64,000 nucleotides of DNA, from assembly GCF_011602085.1 (NCBI RefSeq), contig NZ_JAAONY010000001.1, positions 620,001 to 684,000 on the forward strand, written 5' to 3'. The number at the start of each line of letters is the position of its first letter. Position 1 is the stretch's first letter. Below the pieces are notes generated by a model. It worked only from the letters and a program-made list of their open reading frames with translations, searched no databases and was not told the DNA's origin. Positions 1 through 7,957 of the stretch are shown one piece after another. A program made the position numbers and the translations under genes. The stretch is from Pseudoteredinibacter isoporae. GTDB lineage: Bacteria; Pseudomonadota; Gammaproteobacteria; Pseudomonadales; Cellvibrionaceae.

Positions 1-1
1 A

Positions 2-229
2 GATTTCGCCCACGATGATTTTGCAGCGGGCTATATTAACTTTTATGTGTGCAATGGTGCCGTGATTGCGCCTGAGTTTGGTGATAAACGAAGCGATAGG
101 GATACCCGAAACAAGCTGCAAGCCTTATTTCCCGAACGCGAGATTATTATGCTGAATATCGATGGTATTGCAGCTGGCGGTGGCGGTATTCATTGCGCGA
201 CCCAGCAAGAACCACGGATGAACGCTTAA
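2..229 (+). CDS. aguA: Agmatine deiminase, C-terminal part (5' end outside window)
   Basis: This is the last 75 codons of a gene that begins before the window, read in frame from base 2. Agmatine deiminase hydrolyses agmatine to N-carbamoylputrescine and ammonia on the way to putrescine. The visible part contains the conserved CNGAVIAPEFGD stretch and, near the end, GGGGIHCATQQEP, which carries the catalytic cysteine of the agmatine/peptidyl-arginine deiminase fold. The C-terminal length beyond this motif (MNA) is normal for the family. I see no frameshift. An intrinsic terminator follows about 135 bases downstream. The identification is firm for the family; the partner carbamoylase is not visible and may lie upstream. 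Confidence 0.93.
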   Translation, partial: DFAHDDFAAGYINFYVCNGAVIAPEFGDKRSDRDTRNKLQALFPEREIIMLNIDGIAAGGGGIHCATQQEPRMNA

Positions 230-363
230 GCATTGACAAGATGCGATTTGTCACCCAGTATGATCAGCATGAACCCGTTTATGACACAGCCACACAACAC
301 TAGCCTGATTATTACCATCATTAAACATCAATGGTGGGTTTGCTAGTGTCTGACTGAATGAAC

Positions 364-390
364 AAAACCCGCCCACGAGGCGGGTTTTTT
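364..390 (+). terminator. Intrinsic terminator after aguA
   Basis: A perfect 10-bp stem (aaaacccgcc / ggcgggtttt) with a 5-base loop runs straight into six T residues. It lies downstream of aguA and upstream of the kinase-like gene at 441, so it separates the two transcription units. Confidence 0.85.
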
Positions 391-440
391 GTATCTGCCT
401 CTGGGCCATGAAAGTCTCATGACACCTTGAAGGAGGCAAA

Positions 441-944
441 ATGAAAACCCCGGTAGGCACACTCACATTGTTCTGCGGCAAAATGGGCGCAGGTAAATCA
501 ACCGCATCAAAGCAGTTGGCGGAAGAAAGCGCTTCGGTTCTGCTTTCTGAAGATGACTGGTTGGCGGCCCTATACCCTGACCAGATTCAATCTCTGGAAA
601 GTTATATTGAACGATCGGCGAGATTAAAACCCCAGATGAAAACGATGGTGCAATCCATTCTTTGCACGGGTACAGATGTTGTCATGGATTTCCCCGCCAA
701 TACTCTGGCTCAACGCGCCTGGCTTCGAAGTATTTTTCTGGAAGTGAATGCGCCACATAAACTGGTCTATTTAGCCTTGAGTGATGAGGACTGTTTAAAA
801 CAAATTGCCCAACGACGCCTTGAACAACCAGAGCGGGCGGCGACGGATACCCAAGAAATGTTTGAACAAGTTACACAGCATTTTGTTGAGCCCAAGCCAA
901 GCGAAGGTTTTCATATTGTGCTTGAGCGTTGGGCGGATTTTTGA
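441..944 (+). CDS. P-loop ATP-binding protein (AAA_33 / zeta-like kinase fold)
   Basis: The 167-residue protein has a clear Walker A motif, GKMGAGKST, at residues 13-21 and a second conserved acidic segment (VVMDFPAN, about residues 80-87), as in small nucleotide or metabolite kinases of the AAA_33/zeta-toxin-like group. An RRLEQPERA segment at 125-133 could be a lid region. The start ATG is preceded by a strong GGAGG 6 bases upstream. No partner gene is adjacent on the same strand: the next gene is convergent and only 19 bases away. The substrate cannot be told from sequence. An antitoxin neighbour, which a real zeta toxin would need, is absent, so I favour a housekeeping or repair kinase-like role. 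Confidence 0.8.
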   Translation: MKTPVGTLTLFCGKMGAGKSTASKQLAEESASVLLSEDDWLAALYPDQIQSLESYIERSARLKPQMKTMVQSILCTGTDVVMDFPANTLAQRAWLRSIFLEVNAPHKLVYLALSDEDCLKQIAQRRLEQPERAATDTQEMFEQVTQHFVEPKPSEGFHIVLERWADF

Positions 945-963
945 TGAGGCTTTTAATCAGGTT

Positions 964-1536
964 TTACACTCGGGGATCGGTGTCGTTGACCATCGGCTGT
1001 GCCTCACTGGCCTGTTTAAATGCCTGTAACGCTGGATAGGCGCCAAGCTCATAGAGCTCTCGGAATTCTATCCAGTCCAGCAGGCAGTACAGACAAATCG
1101 CCGGATACTGCCACTGACTGAATTCTCCGCCCTGACATTTTTGTTCCAGTATGCTGAGTGTTTGTTCGATGCGATCACGTTGGAGGTTGGCAATCAGAAT
1201 ATCCTGGCTGTTATCGATGCAGGAGCGATCCATCATGATCATGATGACAAAGGAATCATTCACGGCGTCAATGAGTGTCAGAGTATTTTGTTGTTCCCAG
1301 CTCAAGCGCTCTTTTTTCAGTTTCTGGTTAAGGTACTCATAGATGACACGTGAGTCGTATACCGTGTGTTCGCTATCAATCAGTACCGGAATTTTCATGG
1401 CGGGTGTGTGTTGGCGCAGGGCCTCTCGTCCTTCGGGGCCTAATATGTCCAGCTGTACATAGTCGTAGTCCTCTGCGGCTAACCATAGACGCAGACGTCG
1501 AACATAGGGAGAAGGTTTTGAACCAATCAGTTTCAT
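964..1536 (-). CDS. Glutathione S-transferase family protein
   Basis: A 190-residue soluble protein with an N-terminal thioredoxin-like GST domain. It starts MKLIGSKPSPYVRRLRLWL, with a serine in the usual catalytic region, the cis-proline segment KIPVLID at 48-54, and the glutathione gamma-glutamyl-binding DSRVIYEYL at 61-69. The helical C-terminal domain follows from about residue 85. The family conjugates or uses glutathione in detoxification, isomerisation or reduction; the exact substrate is unknown. A GGAAG lies 6 bases before the ATG. It is convergent with the kinase-like gene ending at 944. Confidence 0.85.
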   Translation of the reverse strand: MKLIGSKPSPYVRRLRLWLAAEDYDYVQLDILGPEGREALRQHTPAMKIPVLIDSEHTVYDSRVIYEYLNQKLKKERLSWEQQNTLTLIDAVNDSFVIMIMMDRSCIDNSQDILIANLQRDRIEQTLSILEQKCQGGEFSQWQYPAICLYCLLDWIEFRELYELGAYPALQAFKQASEAQPMVNDTDPRV

Positions 1537-1901
1537 AGTGAGCTTCCGTTACTGAAGAAATTCGGAATGGATGGTTTATTTATTGTAGCTCTGGGTTGGG
1601 CAATACAGAAGCCCGTTCCCGGACCGGCGGGGTTCTGTGGGTTGTTGTTGCTTTGGCACGGAACTCGGGGTGCCTGAGCCCGGTCTGATGAAATTGACAG
1701 GCTCTAAATGTGGCTCTATACCTTCATCGAGGTGAAATAAAAGCCTCTGGTTCAGGCCAGATTTACCTTCAATGATTAGAATCTACCGCCTTTAAGTTGA
1801 GCTACGCGCCTTGTCGGGTAAAGCTCGAACAATGACACAAAAGTGTCATAGTGACTCGGCTATACTCGCGCCGCTTGATGGATTTGTCTTAGGAAATAGT
1901 T
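1537..1901. other. Intergenic region between divergent genes, no gene seen
   Basis: This 365-base gap separates the GST gene (minus) from the P-loop kinase gene (plus). I find no credible ORF in it. It holds a short stretch around 1770-1815 that recalls the D-arm of a tRNA on the minus strand but lacks a T-arm, plus the hairpin and -10 described at 1832-1866. Confidence 0.5.
1832..1866 (+). promoter_or_regulatory. Putative promoter with dyad operator for gene at 1902
   Basis: A perfect 7-bp dyad, atgacac-AAAA-gtgtcat (1832-1849), sits where a -35 would be expected, and TATACT (1861-1866) forms a good -10. No -35 consensus is seen, so the dyad may be an operator for an activator or repressor. 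A transcript from here would begin about 28 bases before the TTG start of the kinase-like gene. Confidence 0.45.
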
Positions 1902-2423
1902 TTGCGAAAAGTGCTTATCACCGGAAATTCAGGTTCCGGTAAATCAACATTGGCCAATTACTTAGCGACCACGGAAGGCCTGGGGTATTTGGATTTGGAC
2001 ACGGTTGCCTGGTTACCCGAGCTGCCTCCCAAACGCATGCCCCTGGACGAATCCATGGGTTTGATTACCGATTTCGTTGAGCAACATGAGGGCTGGGTGA
2101 TCGAAGGTTGTTACGCCGATCTGCTGGAACTGATGGAAGAAGATGCCAATGAGCTGATCTTTCTGAACCTGCCTATCGAAGACTGTGTGGCGAATGCTCA
2201 GGCTCGCCCCTGGGAACCCCACAAATATTCCAGTAAAGCCTCACAGGATAAGAACCTGGAAATGCTGACCCAGTGGATTCACGATTATGCCCACCGGGAA
2301 GATGCCTGCTCACTGTCGGCCCATCAGGCCTTTTTCGAGCGTTTTCAGGGTAAGAAAACCGAACTCAGCGGGCGTCCGCTGATTCAGGAAAAAACCGACG
2401 CTCAGGACAAGAAAGCCTCCTAG
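1902..2423 (+). CDS. Small P-loop kinase-like protein (adenylate/shikimate kinase fold)
   Basis: The 173-residue protein begins with a TTG codon placed 8 bases after an AGGAAA Shine-Dalgarno, and the next residues RKVLITGNSGSGKST form a Walker A motif (residues 8-16). A DLDTVAW segment at 32-38 is at the position where shikimate-kinase-like proteins bind substrate, and the lid region around 145-155 is short. The C-terminus is Lys/Asp-rich and probably disordered. This type is annotated as AAA family ATPase or adenylate-kinase-like. The substrate is not known. It is monocistronic, with a 42-base gap to the convergent dioxygenase gene. Confidence 0.75.
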   Translation: MRKVLITGNSGSGKSTLANYLATTEGLGYLDLDTVAWLPELPPKRMPLDESMGLITDFVEQHEGWVIEGCYADLLELMEEDANELIFLNLPIEDCVANAQARPWEPHKYSSKASQDKNLEMLTQWIHDYAHREDACSLSAHQAFFERFQGKKTELSGRPLIQEKTDAQDKKAS

Positions 2424-2465
2424 TCTTACTTGTCCTGGCAAATAGCTTGAACGGAAATATCCGGT

Positions 2466-3371
2466 TTACGACGCTAACTTCGCCGAAAACTCCTTGATAT
2501 AGCTCAGGCCGATCGCTGCGGTTTTAGTGATGCGCAGGCGCAGGCGTTCCTTCCAATCGGCCTGCTCATTGGGTTCAAAAATGTTGTGCAGCTGGCGACG
2601 CAGGGCACGGATATGCTCCACTGTGCGAGCGCCTTTGCCCAAGCCCTTTGTGCGCGTTTCCATCAGGAAATTGCCTTTGTTCTCTCCCCTCACCAACAGC
2701 GCCGACTCTGGCTTGCCGATCTTCTTTGCCGTGGCCGCCACATAGCGGACCGCCAGGCCAATACGGCGGTCATCACTCTGGTTCGGGTCTGAGCCATGCA
2801 CCAGCATAAAGTGGTGCAGGGACATCTGCCCGGGTTCCAGCTCCATATACACCTGCTTCTCGGGTTCCAACTCGGCATCCGGAATTGCCTGGCCGCGGGT
2901 CAGCAGATTGTCCTTGGCATAGGTGTTTACCTGGGAGCGCTCACGGGTATGGCTGCCGGGCTCGACCTTCATCACGCCGGACTCCGCTGTGGCGGGGCTG
3001 AGGGCAATCCAGGCGGTCACGACATCATCGGCATCTACACCCCAATAGGCGGCGTCCTGGTGCATCGACACATAACTGCCAGTGCCGGCCTCCTTGGTGA
3101 AGAGGTTGGTCATATAGCAGAGGATATCCGGGCCAATTAAAGCCTCTACAGCATCCAGCACCTTGGGGTGATGGACCAGCTCATCCGCCCAATCGTAGAG
3201 CAGATAGGTTTTATTGCACTGGATTCGGTCCATGGGCTTGCCCTGCAGCTCCTCCATAGCCTCTAACTGTGCGCGGCTTACCCTGGCTTCTTCCGGGCTT
3301 AAAATATCCACCGGGCAGATAAAGCCCTGGGCTTTGTATTGCTCAACTTGAGCCGGATTCAAAGTACTCAT
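2466..3371 (-). CDS. Phytanoyl-CoA dioxygenase (PhyH) family oxygenase
   Basis: A 301-residue Fe(II)/2-oxoglutarate-dependent oxygenase. The metal triad is visible: H104 and D106 in SMHQDAAYW and H192 in LVHGSDPN. An arginine pair about ten residues later (202-203) could bind 2-oxoglutarate. The family hydroxylates acyl-CoAs, ectoine and diverse small molecules. The ATG has AAGGAG 9 bases upstream. The gene lies 31 bases downstream of the small membrane protein gene at 3403-3765 and is probably co-transcribed with it from the promoter that carries the palindrome at 3792. The substrate is unknown; the GSTs and thioesterase nearby suggest lipid or xenobiotic metabolism, which is inference. Confidence 0.85.
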   Translation of the reverse strand: MSTLNPAQVEQYKAQGFICPVDILSPEEARVSRAQLEAMEELQGKPMDRIQCNKTYLLYDWADELVHHPKVLDAVEALIGPDILCYMTNLFTKEAGTGSYVSMHQDAAYWGVDADDVVTAWIALSPATAESGVMKVEPGSHTRERSQVNTYAKDNLLTRGQAIPDAELEPEKQVYMELEPGQMSLHHFMLVHGSDPNQSDDRRIGLAVRYVAATAKKIGKPESALLVRGENKGNFLMETRTKGLGKGARTVEHIRALRRQLHNIFEPNEQADWKERLRLRITKTAAIGLSYIKEFSAKLAS

Positions 3372-3402
3372 ATCAGGCAGCTCCTTTTCGCTTATCCTGG
3401 TG

Positions 3403-3765
3403 TTAAACCGCAGAATTCAGATCGATCAGTTCCAATGCCGTCATCGCCCCACCGGCCAGTGCACACAGCAATAGCACAGCCAAGGCCCCCAGACGTTCCC
3501 GGGTTCCGCCGTTTGGGTCCATGCGGGTGAACAGCATCGCGTACAAATTACCGGCCATAAACGCCCAAGCGACCAGCATCAGCACCAAACCGAAGATGTC
3601 GGTTACATTGAAAGCACTGAACGCCAACAGGGCACATACCGCGTAGTCATCCAGCGATAGCGGCCAGTACTTATCGGTTTTGACCAATACCAGGGTTTCC
3701 CCGATCGTGAGAATCACCGCCACGACCAGAGCAAAATAGAAGAGAACATCCAACATAGAGATCAC
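3403..3765 (-). CDS. Small integral membrane protein, function unknown
   Basis: A 120-residue hydrophobic protein with about four predicted membrane segments (roughly residues 5-28, 40-57, 59-79 and 90-112), and a conserved-looking acidic/polar TDIFG between segments two and three. I do not recognise a family. It is the first gene of a two-gene operon with the PhyH-type oxygenase, so it may anchor, feed or protect that pathway. The start is ATG; an alternative internal ATG lies three codons later. Confidence 0.65.
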   Translation of the reverse strand: MISMLDVLFYFALVVAVILTIGETLVLVKTDKYWPLSLDDYAVCALLAFSAFNVTDIFGLVLMLVAWAFMAGNLYAMLFTRMDPNGGTRERLGALAVLLLCALAGGAMTALELIDLNSAV

Positions 3766-3791
3766 CAGCTAATAACATTCAATTTTTATGC

Positions 3792-3816
3792 TTATGGGAA
3801 ACATTGTTTCCCATAA
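3792..3816 (-). promoter_or_regulatory. 25-bp perfect palindrome, PsrA/TetR-like operator candidate
   Basis: Two perfect 11-bp arms, TTATGGGAAAC and GTTTCCCATAA, flank the triplet ATT. The site lies 27 bases upstream of the membrane protein/PhyH operon. The core GAAAC-N3-GTTTC matches the published style of PsrA sites (G/C-AAAC-N2-4-GTTT-G/C), a TetR-family regulator that responds to fatty acids. No such regulator is in the window. Confidence 0.6.
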
Positions 3817-3934
3817 AGAAAAGAGAGTCAATAGTAGAGTGATCAAAGCACTGTGATAACAATACCGCGGAATACTACGGAGGTAGTGAACTGAGGTGAG
3901 ACTTGGGGCAAGCAGACAGCCGCCTGTATCGACG

Positions 3935-4981
3935 TTACGGCTGTGGAATCAATAACGCTTCACAACCGGTACCTGCAATCCAGGAATCCACTCTTTGCTG
4001 ATCGTTTGAGCTGAGTTTGTGGTATTCCTCATTGATCCACTGGAGACATTTGCCCTGATAGGGAAAGCTTCGCTGGGACCAGCGCTGACCGTCGATATCC
4101 GTTTCCCATTCCTTCTCACCGGCCACCAGAGCCTGGGCATTGGCGAGCAATGCCGGCACATAGCTGCGGCCCACTTCCTTAAGAATTTCATAAAGACTGT
4201 TTGGCAAAGACTCCAGTTCAGCCCAATGATTTTTCTCAAGATCGAGCCCACTGTGATCTTCCATCGTGCCTGTCCAGGCAACCGTGCGTGGCGATACTTG
4301 ATGGGTGATTGCACGTGGCGTGGGATCAAAGCCTACCAGTTGAGTGAGTTGTCCGAAGATGGCGAAGTCACCCGAGCCAGGACGATGGCCAAGCAAAAAC
4401 GGCAGCGCCTTAAAATGCGCTTCCAGCAAACGTAAAAAGCGACGGTAACAGCGATCAATAATGGGTGCCGTGGTGTTATTGGAGCCCACATACCCCAGGC
4501 GCCCGATTTGTCGTTCACTGAAAAAGCGCTTGAATTCCTGCAAGGCATCATCGGGCAGGGTCACATCCCGACACAAAGGCAATTGTGTGCCGGCATTGTC
4601 TGCGTCTTCCGAAAAATGCCAGCGATAATGAAACATAAACTTCGTGCACCACTCATCACCAAAATCCTCAAGAAGATAATTGATAAACGCCAGTGCGGGG
4701 TCATCCGGAATGACCGAACGTCCTGCTTGCAAGTCCTCCAGCCGGCGAATAATCGGCGTAGAATCACACGTCGCTTCCAACTTCCCTTCTTGGTCTTCAA
4801 AAATAAAGGTCGGCAAAAACGGAATCTTCGGCTTCTCTATTCCCATCTCGTCCAGAACAAGAGAAGGGTCATCCCAAATAATATTATGTGGAATTCGCCG
4901 ATAACGCAGCAGCGATAACATCTTGCGGGTATAGGGAGAGCCAACGGCACCAATTAAGGGAATGGGTTTCGACAGGGACAT
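3935..4981 (-). CDS. GST-fold protein with N-terminal thioredoxin-like domain, 348 aa
   Basis: Residues 7-85 form a glutathione S-transferase N-terminal domain: GAVGSPYTRKMLSLL at the first helix, PFLPTFIFED around the cis-proline and STPIIRRLE at the glutathione-binding turn. A long helical C-terminal region follows (GHRPGSGDFAIFGQL about residues 200-214 is typical of GST_C). At 348 residues it is longer than a classical GST (200-220), with an extra C-terminal segment ending in EEYHKLSS and beyond. The enzymatic role is unknown. It is a separate unit: the upstream gap to the thioesterase holds the palindromic element at 5089-5191. Confidence 0.78.
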   Translation of the reverse strand: MSLSKPIPLIGAVGSPYTRKMLSLLRYRRIPHNIIWDDPSLVLDEMGIEKPKIPFLPTFIFEDQEGKLEATCDSTPIIRRLEDLQAGRSVIPDDPALAFINYLLEDFGDEWCTKFMFHYRWHFSEDADNAGTQLPLCRDVTLPDDALQEFKRFFSERQIGRLGYVGSNNTTAPIIDRCYRRFLRLLEAHFKALPFLLGHRPGSGDFAIFGQLTQLVGFDPTPRAITHQVSPRTVAWTGTMEDHSGLDLEKNHWAELESLPNSLYEILKEVGRSYVPALLANAQALVAGEKEWETDIDGQRWSQRSFPYQGKCLQWINEEYHKLSSNDQQRVDSWIAGTGCEALLIPQP

Positions 4982-5088
4982 AGTTATTATTCTCAGAGTT
5001 TTTTAGTCAATGCGATATCGACAAAGTACCTTATTGTGAATCTGAAAGCACTTACTATTGGAATTCATGTAGACGTTGCGGTGTAAGG

Positions 5089-5191
5089 CAGTTTGAATCC
5101 GAGTTAGTTTGTAGTGACTAGGCTCCTGGATGGAACGGGTCGCTGCATGGATGCAGCATTCGGAACGGAAAACTAACTCGGATTTAAACTG
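5089..5191. repeat. 103-bp palindromic element with 22-bp arms and inner hairpin
   Basis: Arms 5089-5110 and 5170-5191 are inverted repeats of 22 bp with a single mismatch. Inside them is a perfect hairpin gctgcat-GG-atgcagc (5142-5157) flanked by the direct repeat GGAACGG. It has no T-run, so it is not a standard terminator, though it follows the thioesterase stop codon by about 30 bases. The form resembles REP-like or MITE-like interspersed repeats. No second copy is present in the window. Confidence 0.7.
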
Positions 5192-5221
5192 GCTGGGAAA
5201 AGAACTACGATTGGAGGGCTT

Positions 5222-5698
5222 TTACTCCACCGGCCATTTAATTTGACGCAAACTCTGCCCCACCCAAGGGTCCACTTCAAGCCCCTCATCCTCAAATCGC
5301 GCCTTCCGCAAACCCGCCACACTGGCCTCATTAAACGGCGTCGATTTGCGACTGCGTTCATCCACATTAATCGACATGCATTCATTCATCGCGACCAACT
5401 CCAATTCATCGGCCGTGAGCATCTTATGCAGATAGTGTACCTTGTTATGATCGAAGCCCAATAATTGACTGTGAATCACAAAGGCCTCGCCCAAACGTAA
5501 TTCCTTGCGATAACAAATCCGAGATTCAATAGAAAAAATCGTCTGTCCGCTTTCCAAATGGCAGACTCCACCGATATTCAGATCGCGATAAAAATTGGCG
5601 GTCGCCAAATCAAAGACCACTAAATAGTAGCCCATATTCATATGTTGATTGAGATCGATCCAGGCTTCTTCAACACAACCGCTAAACGTTTCTCTCAC
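5222..5698 (-). CDS. Hotdog-fold acyl-CoA thioesterase family protein
   Basis: A 158-residue 4HBT-type hotdog protein. The N-terminal catalytic region reads WIDLNQHMNMGYY (residues 13-25), with the Asp15, His19 and Asn21 pattern of the 4-hydroxybenzoyl-CoA/betainyl-CoA thioesterase group. The long central helix (VVFDLATANFYRDL) follows. It hydrolyses an acyl-CoA thioester; the acyl group cannot be predicted. It lies 32 bases downstream of the GMC oxidoreductase gene and is the last gene of the presumed TonB receptor-oxidoreductase operon, which suggests it releases a product of that pathway from CoA. Confidence 0.82.
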   Translation of the reverse strand: MRETFSGCVEEAWIDLNQHMNMGYYLVVFDLATANFYRDLNIGGVCHLESGQTIFSIESRICYRKELRLGEAFVIHSQLLGFDHNKVHYLHKMLTADELELVAMNECMSINVDERSRKSTPFNEASVAGLRKARFEDEGLEVDPWVGQSLRQIKWPVE

Positions 5699-5730
5699 CG
5701 CGAACCCTCAATGCAATACCGAAATAAAAA

Positions 5731-7311
5731 TTAGCTTAACTGACTCCAGTGTTTAAGCATATGCTCGGCGCCCATCAAGCTCAAGGCTGAAACCGTAAAA
5801 GTGGGGTTTACCGCGCCACTCGTTGGAAAAAGACTGGGTCCGGCCACAAAAACATTGGCCACATCATGTAACTGACCGAATGGATTGCAGACCGAAGTCT
5901 TTGCCGAATCCCCCATCACCGTACCACCCATAATGTGCATGCCGGCTCGCGGACCAGTCCAACTTTCCCTGGCACCAGCGGCGTTAAAAATATCCAGTCC
6001 CTCTTTCACCATATGTTCTGTCAACGTGGCAACGCGCGGATCGATATCGTGATGGGCTTTTGCGATTGGAAGGTTAAGAGTGTCTTTTTTCTGGCTCAAA
6101 GTGATGCGATTATCGGCCAGAGGAATATCATCACAAATGCCCACCATCGTGCCGAAATGCTTCGTGGCATCGTGCATGAACGCTTCGAGCTTTTTACCAA
6201 ACAAATCCGCCCGCGATGTCGCGATGCCCAATAAATCATTGGGTTTGCAGGCATTGGCAATCAACCACTGATAACTGCCATAGCGATTCGGCTTTGCTTG
6301 TTTGTTTGCATAACCATCCTGACATATTAACTGCCCGCCACTCAAACCCATATGCGGTTGGGTTTGCTCCTTAAATAATCCCCAAATCGTATGGGCTGGG
6401 TGCGTCATTAAATAGCGGCCGAGTAAATCGTGATTATTTCCTAAACCCCTGGGGTGTTTTTCGTGTTCGGACAACCACAGTAATCGAGCGGTTTGAACCG
6501 TAAAGGCCGCCAGCACAACAACCTTGGCTTTCTGAGAAAAAATATCACCCGCAGCATTTTGATATTCAACACCCAGCGCTTTGTCTCCACGCTTATTCAA
6601 CAATACTCGACGAACCTGGCAGCGATGAAATATCTTGGCACCGTGTTGCCTGGCTTCCGCCAGACTGGTCACCAAAGGATTGGCTAACGCACCGTTCGGG
6701 CAACCGGCGTCGCACCAGCCATCAAAAATACACGAATGTCGCTCGCCTTTGGGAAGGGAATTAACCGCATAGGGAATCGGTGCCGTGTGCATGCCCTTGG
6801 CTTGAAAACCTTTAGCAATGACCTGCCCCTGGGACAAAATGGGCAAAGCTGGCATCGGATAAGCTTCACCACTCGGTCGCCAACGTTCGGCTTTGGCGTC
6901 ACCACTGAGACCAATATGGGATTGAATGCGATCGTAAAACGGTTGCAAATCAGCGTAGTTAATTGGCCAGTCCAGGCCCACACCGTAGTCGCTCTGGGTA
7001 TTAAAATCATTGTCATGCAGACGTGGCCACACCCCGTAATGATGCACCGCGCTACCGCCTGTGCCAAAGCCGGAATTAAAGTTGTGGCCAATTTTATGAT
7101 TGCCGCTTTCCTCAACTGGGCTGCCCGCCCACTTGAGTTGACGAGCCCAGATTTGTGAGCTTTGCAAATCGTTTAGCGTTCTTTCCGGGCCGGCTTCCAG
7201 AATCATAACGTGCTTGCCCGCCTTGGCCGCTACAGCGGCATAAAGACTGCCCGCCGCGCCAGAGCCAACAACAAGCACATCGACTTCATCATTTTGAATA
7301 ATTGTCGTCAC
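5731..7311 (-). CDS. GMC-family FAD-dependent oxidoreductase
   Basis: A 526-residue glucose-methanol-choline oxidoreductase. The N-terminal dinucleotide fold VLVVGSGAAGS (residues 12-22) binds FAD, with the acidic residue at the end of strand two in ILEAGP. The substrate-binding/FAD cap region begins near GTGGSAVHHYGVW. At the C-terminus, His459 in MHIMGGTVMG and Asn502 in SGAVNPTFT are the usual active-site pair. No export signal is present on this subunit, but the partner 4 bases upstream has a Tat signal. That fits the gluconate/fructose-dehydrogenase arrangement in which the small subunit carries the flavoprotein to the periplasm. No cytochrome c subunit is encoded next to it. Confidence 0.9.
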   Translation of the reverse strand: MTTIIQNDEVDVLVVGSGAAGSLYAAVAAKAGKHVMILEAGPERTLNDLQSSQIWARQLKWAGSPVEESGNHKIGHNFNSGFGTGGSAVHHYGVWPRLHDNDFNTQSDYGVGLDWPINYADLQPFYDRIQSHIGLSGDAKAERWRPSGEAYPMPALPILSQGQVIAKGFQAKGMHTAPIPYAVNSLPKGERHSCIFDGWCDAGCPNGALANPLVTSLAEARQHGAKIFHRCQVRRVLLNKRGDKALGVEYQNAAGDIFSQKAKVVVLAAFTVQTARLLWLSEHEKHPRGLGNNHDLLGRYLMTHPAHTIWGLFKEQTQPHMGLSGGQLICQDGYANKQAKPNRYGSYQWLIANACKPNDLLGIATSRADLFGKKLEAFMHDATKHFGTMVGICDDIPLADNRITLSQKKDTLNLPIAKAHHDIDPRVATLTEHMVKEGLDIFNAAGARESWTGPRAGMHIMGGTVMGDSAKTSVCNPFGQLHDVANVFVAGPSLFPTSGAVNPTFTVSALSLMGAEHMLKHWSQLS

Positions 7312-7315
7312 AGTA

Positions 7316-7870
7316 TTACCAGGCTGTTTTTGGTTTTATATGCGCCATATAGGGAACAGCGAGATCCGCAAAGCCGAGTTCGGTTCCGTACTTCGCATCG
7401 ACAGCATCCGCGCGCAGAACAAAATAGAAAAAAGAGGCTGGCGGTCCCTGCCAACCTTTGAGAGCATCGCTGGCCATTGCCGTGATAAACGTGTTTAACT
7501 CGTCATCACTCAGCAGAGCAAGGCTTTTGTTGAATTTCTCACCTGCGGCTTTTTGAGCGGCCTCCAGGCCGGCGAGATAAAACGGTTTAAACGGTGGATC
7601 AACGCCCAGATAACGAATCATCAGCAAACAGTTTTCTGCGCCATCGCGTTGCAACTGTTGATCAATAAAATGTACGGCTCCCGCTTGGGCAGCTCCGGGT
7701 ACCAATCCCTCGCTCAGACGTGATAAATCGAGCGCTTGGGTTTTATTGAAATTTTGATAAGGCAGCTTTAACTCAGCGGCCTGAGCACAATTTAATTCGA
7801 GCCAGCTGCCAGCGACATTGAAACTGAAAACCAGAGCACTGGCCTGCAAAAATTGTCGGCGTTTAATCAC
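7316..7870 (-). CDS. Gluconate 2-dehydrogenase subunit 3 family protein, Tat signal
   Basis: I place the start at GTG 7870 (184 residues) because GGAG lies 7 bases before it and the protein then opens with MIKRRQFLQASALVFSF, a twin-arginine signal with RRQFL followed by a hydrophobic stretch. A longer reading from 7915 has no ribosome site. The rest matches the small gamma subunit of membrane flavoprotein dehydrogenases: short helices, ending in a YGTELGF-ADLAVPY segment. It probably folds with the GMC subunit encoded 4 bases downstream and takes it through the Tat pathway. Confidence 0.85.
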   Translation of the reverse strand: MIKRRQFLQASALVFSFNVAGSWLELNCAQAAELKLPYQNFNKTQALDLSRLSEGLVPGAAQAGAVHFIDQQLQRDGAENCLLMIRYLGVDPPFKPFYLAGLEAAQKAAGEKFNKSLALLSDDELNTFITAMASDALKGWQGPPASFFYFVLRADAVDAKYGTELGFADLAVPYMAHIKPKTAW

Positions 7871-7957
7871 GATTATCTCCAAGATAAGAAGCTTGGAAAA
7901 AAGCGGCGCGTTCATGCACCGCCATTATTTTTAATACAGCCCTTTAATGAGCGCTTT

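Noticed and set aside
1765..1815. Minus-strand stretch resembling the 5' half of a tRNA (GTAGCTCAAC, then TTCTAA in an anticodon-like position)
   Set aside because: There is no T-arm GGTTCGA, no closing acceptor stem and no CCA, so it cannot be a functional tRNA. It might be a decayed remnant but I cannot support that.
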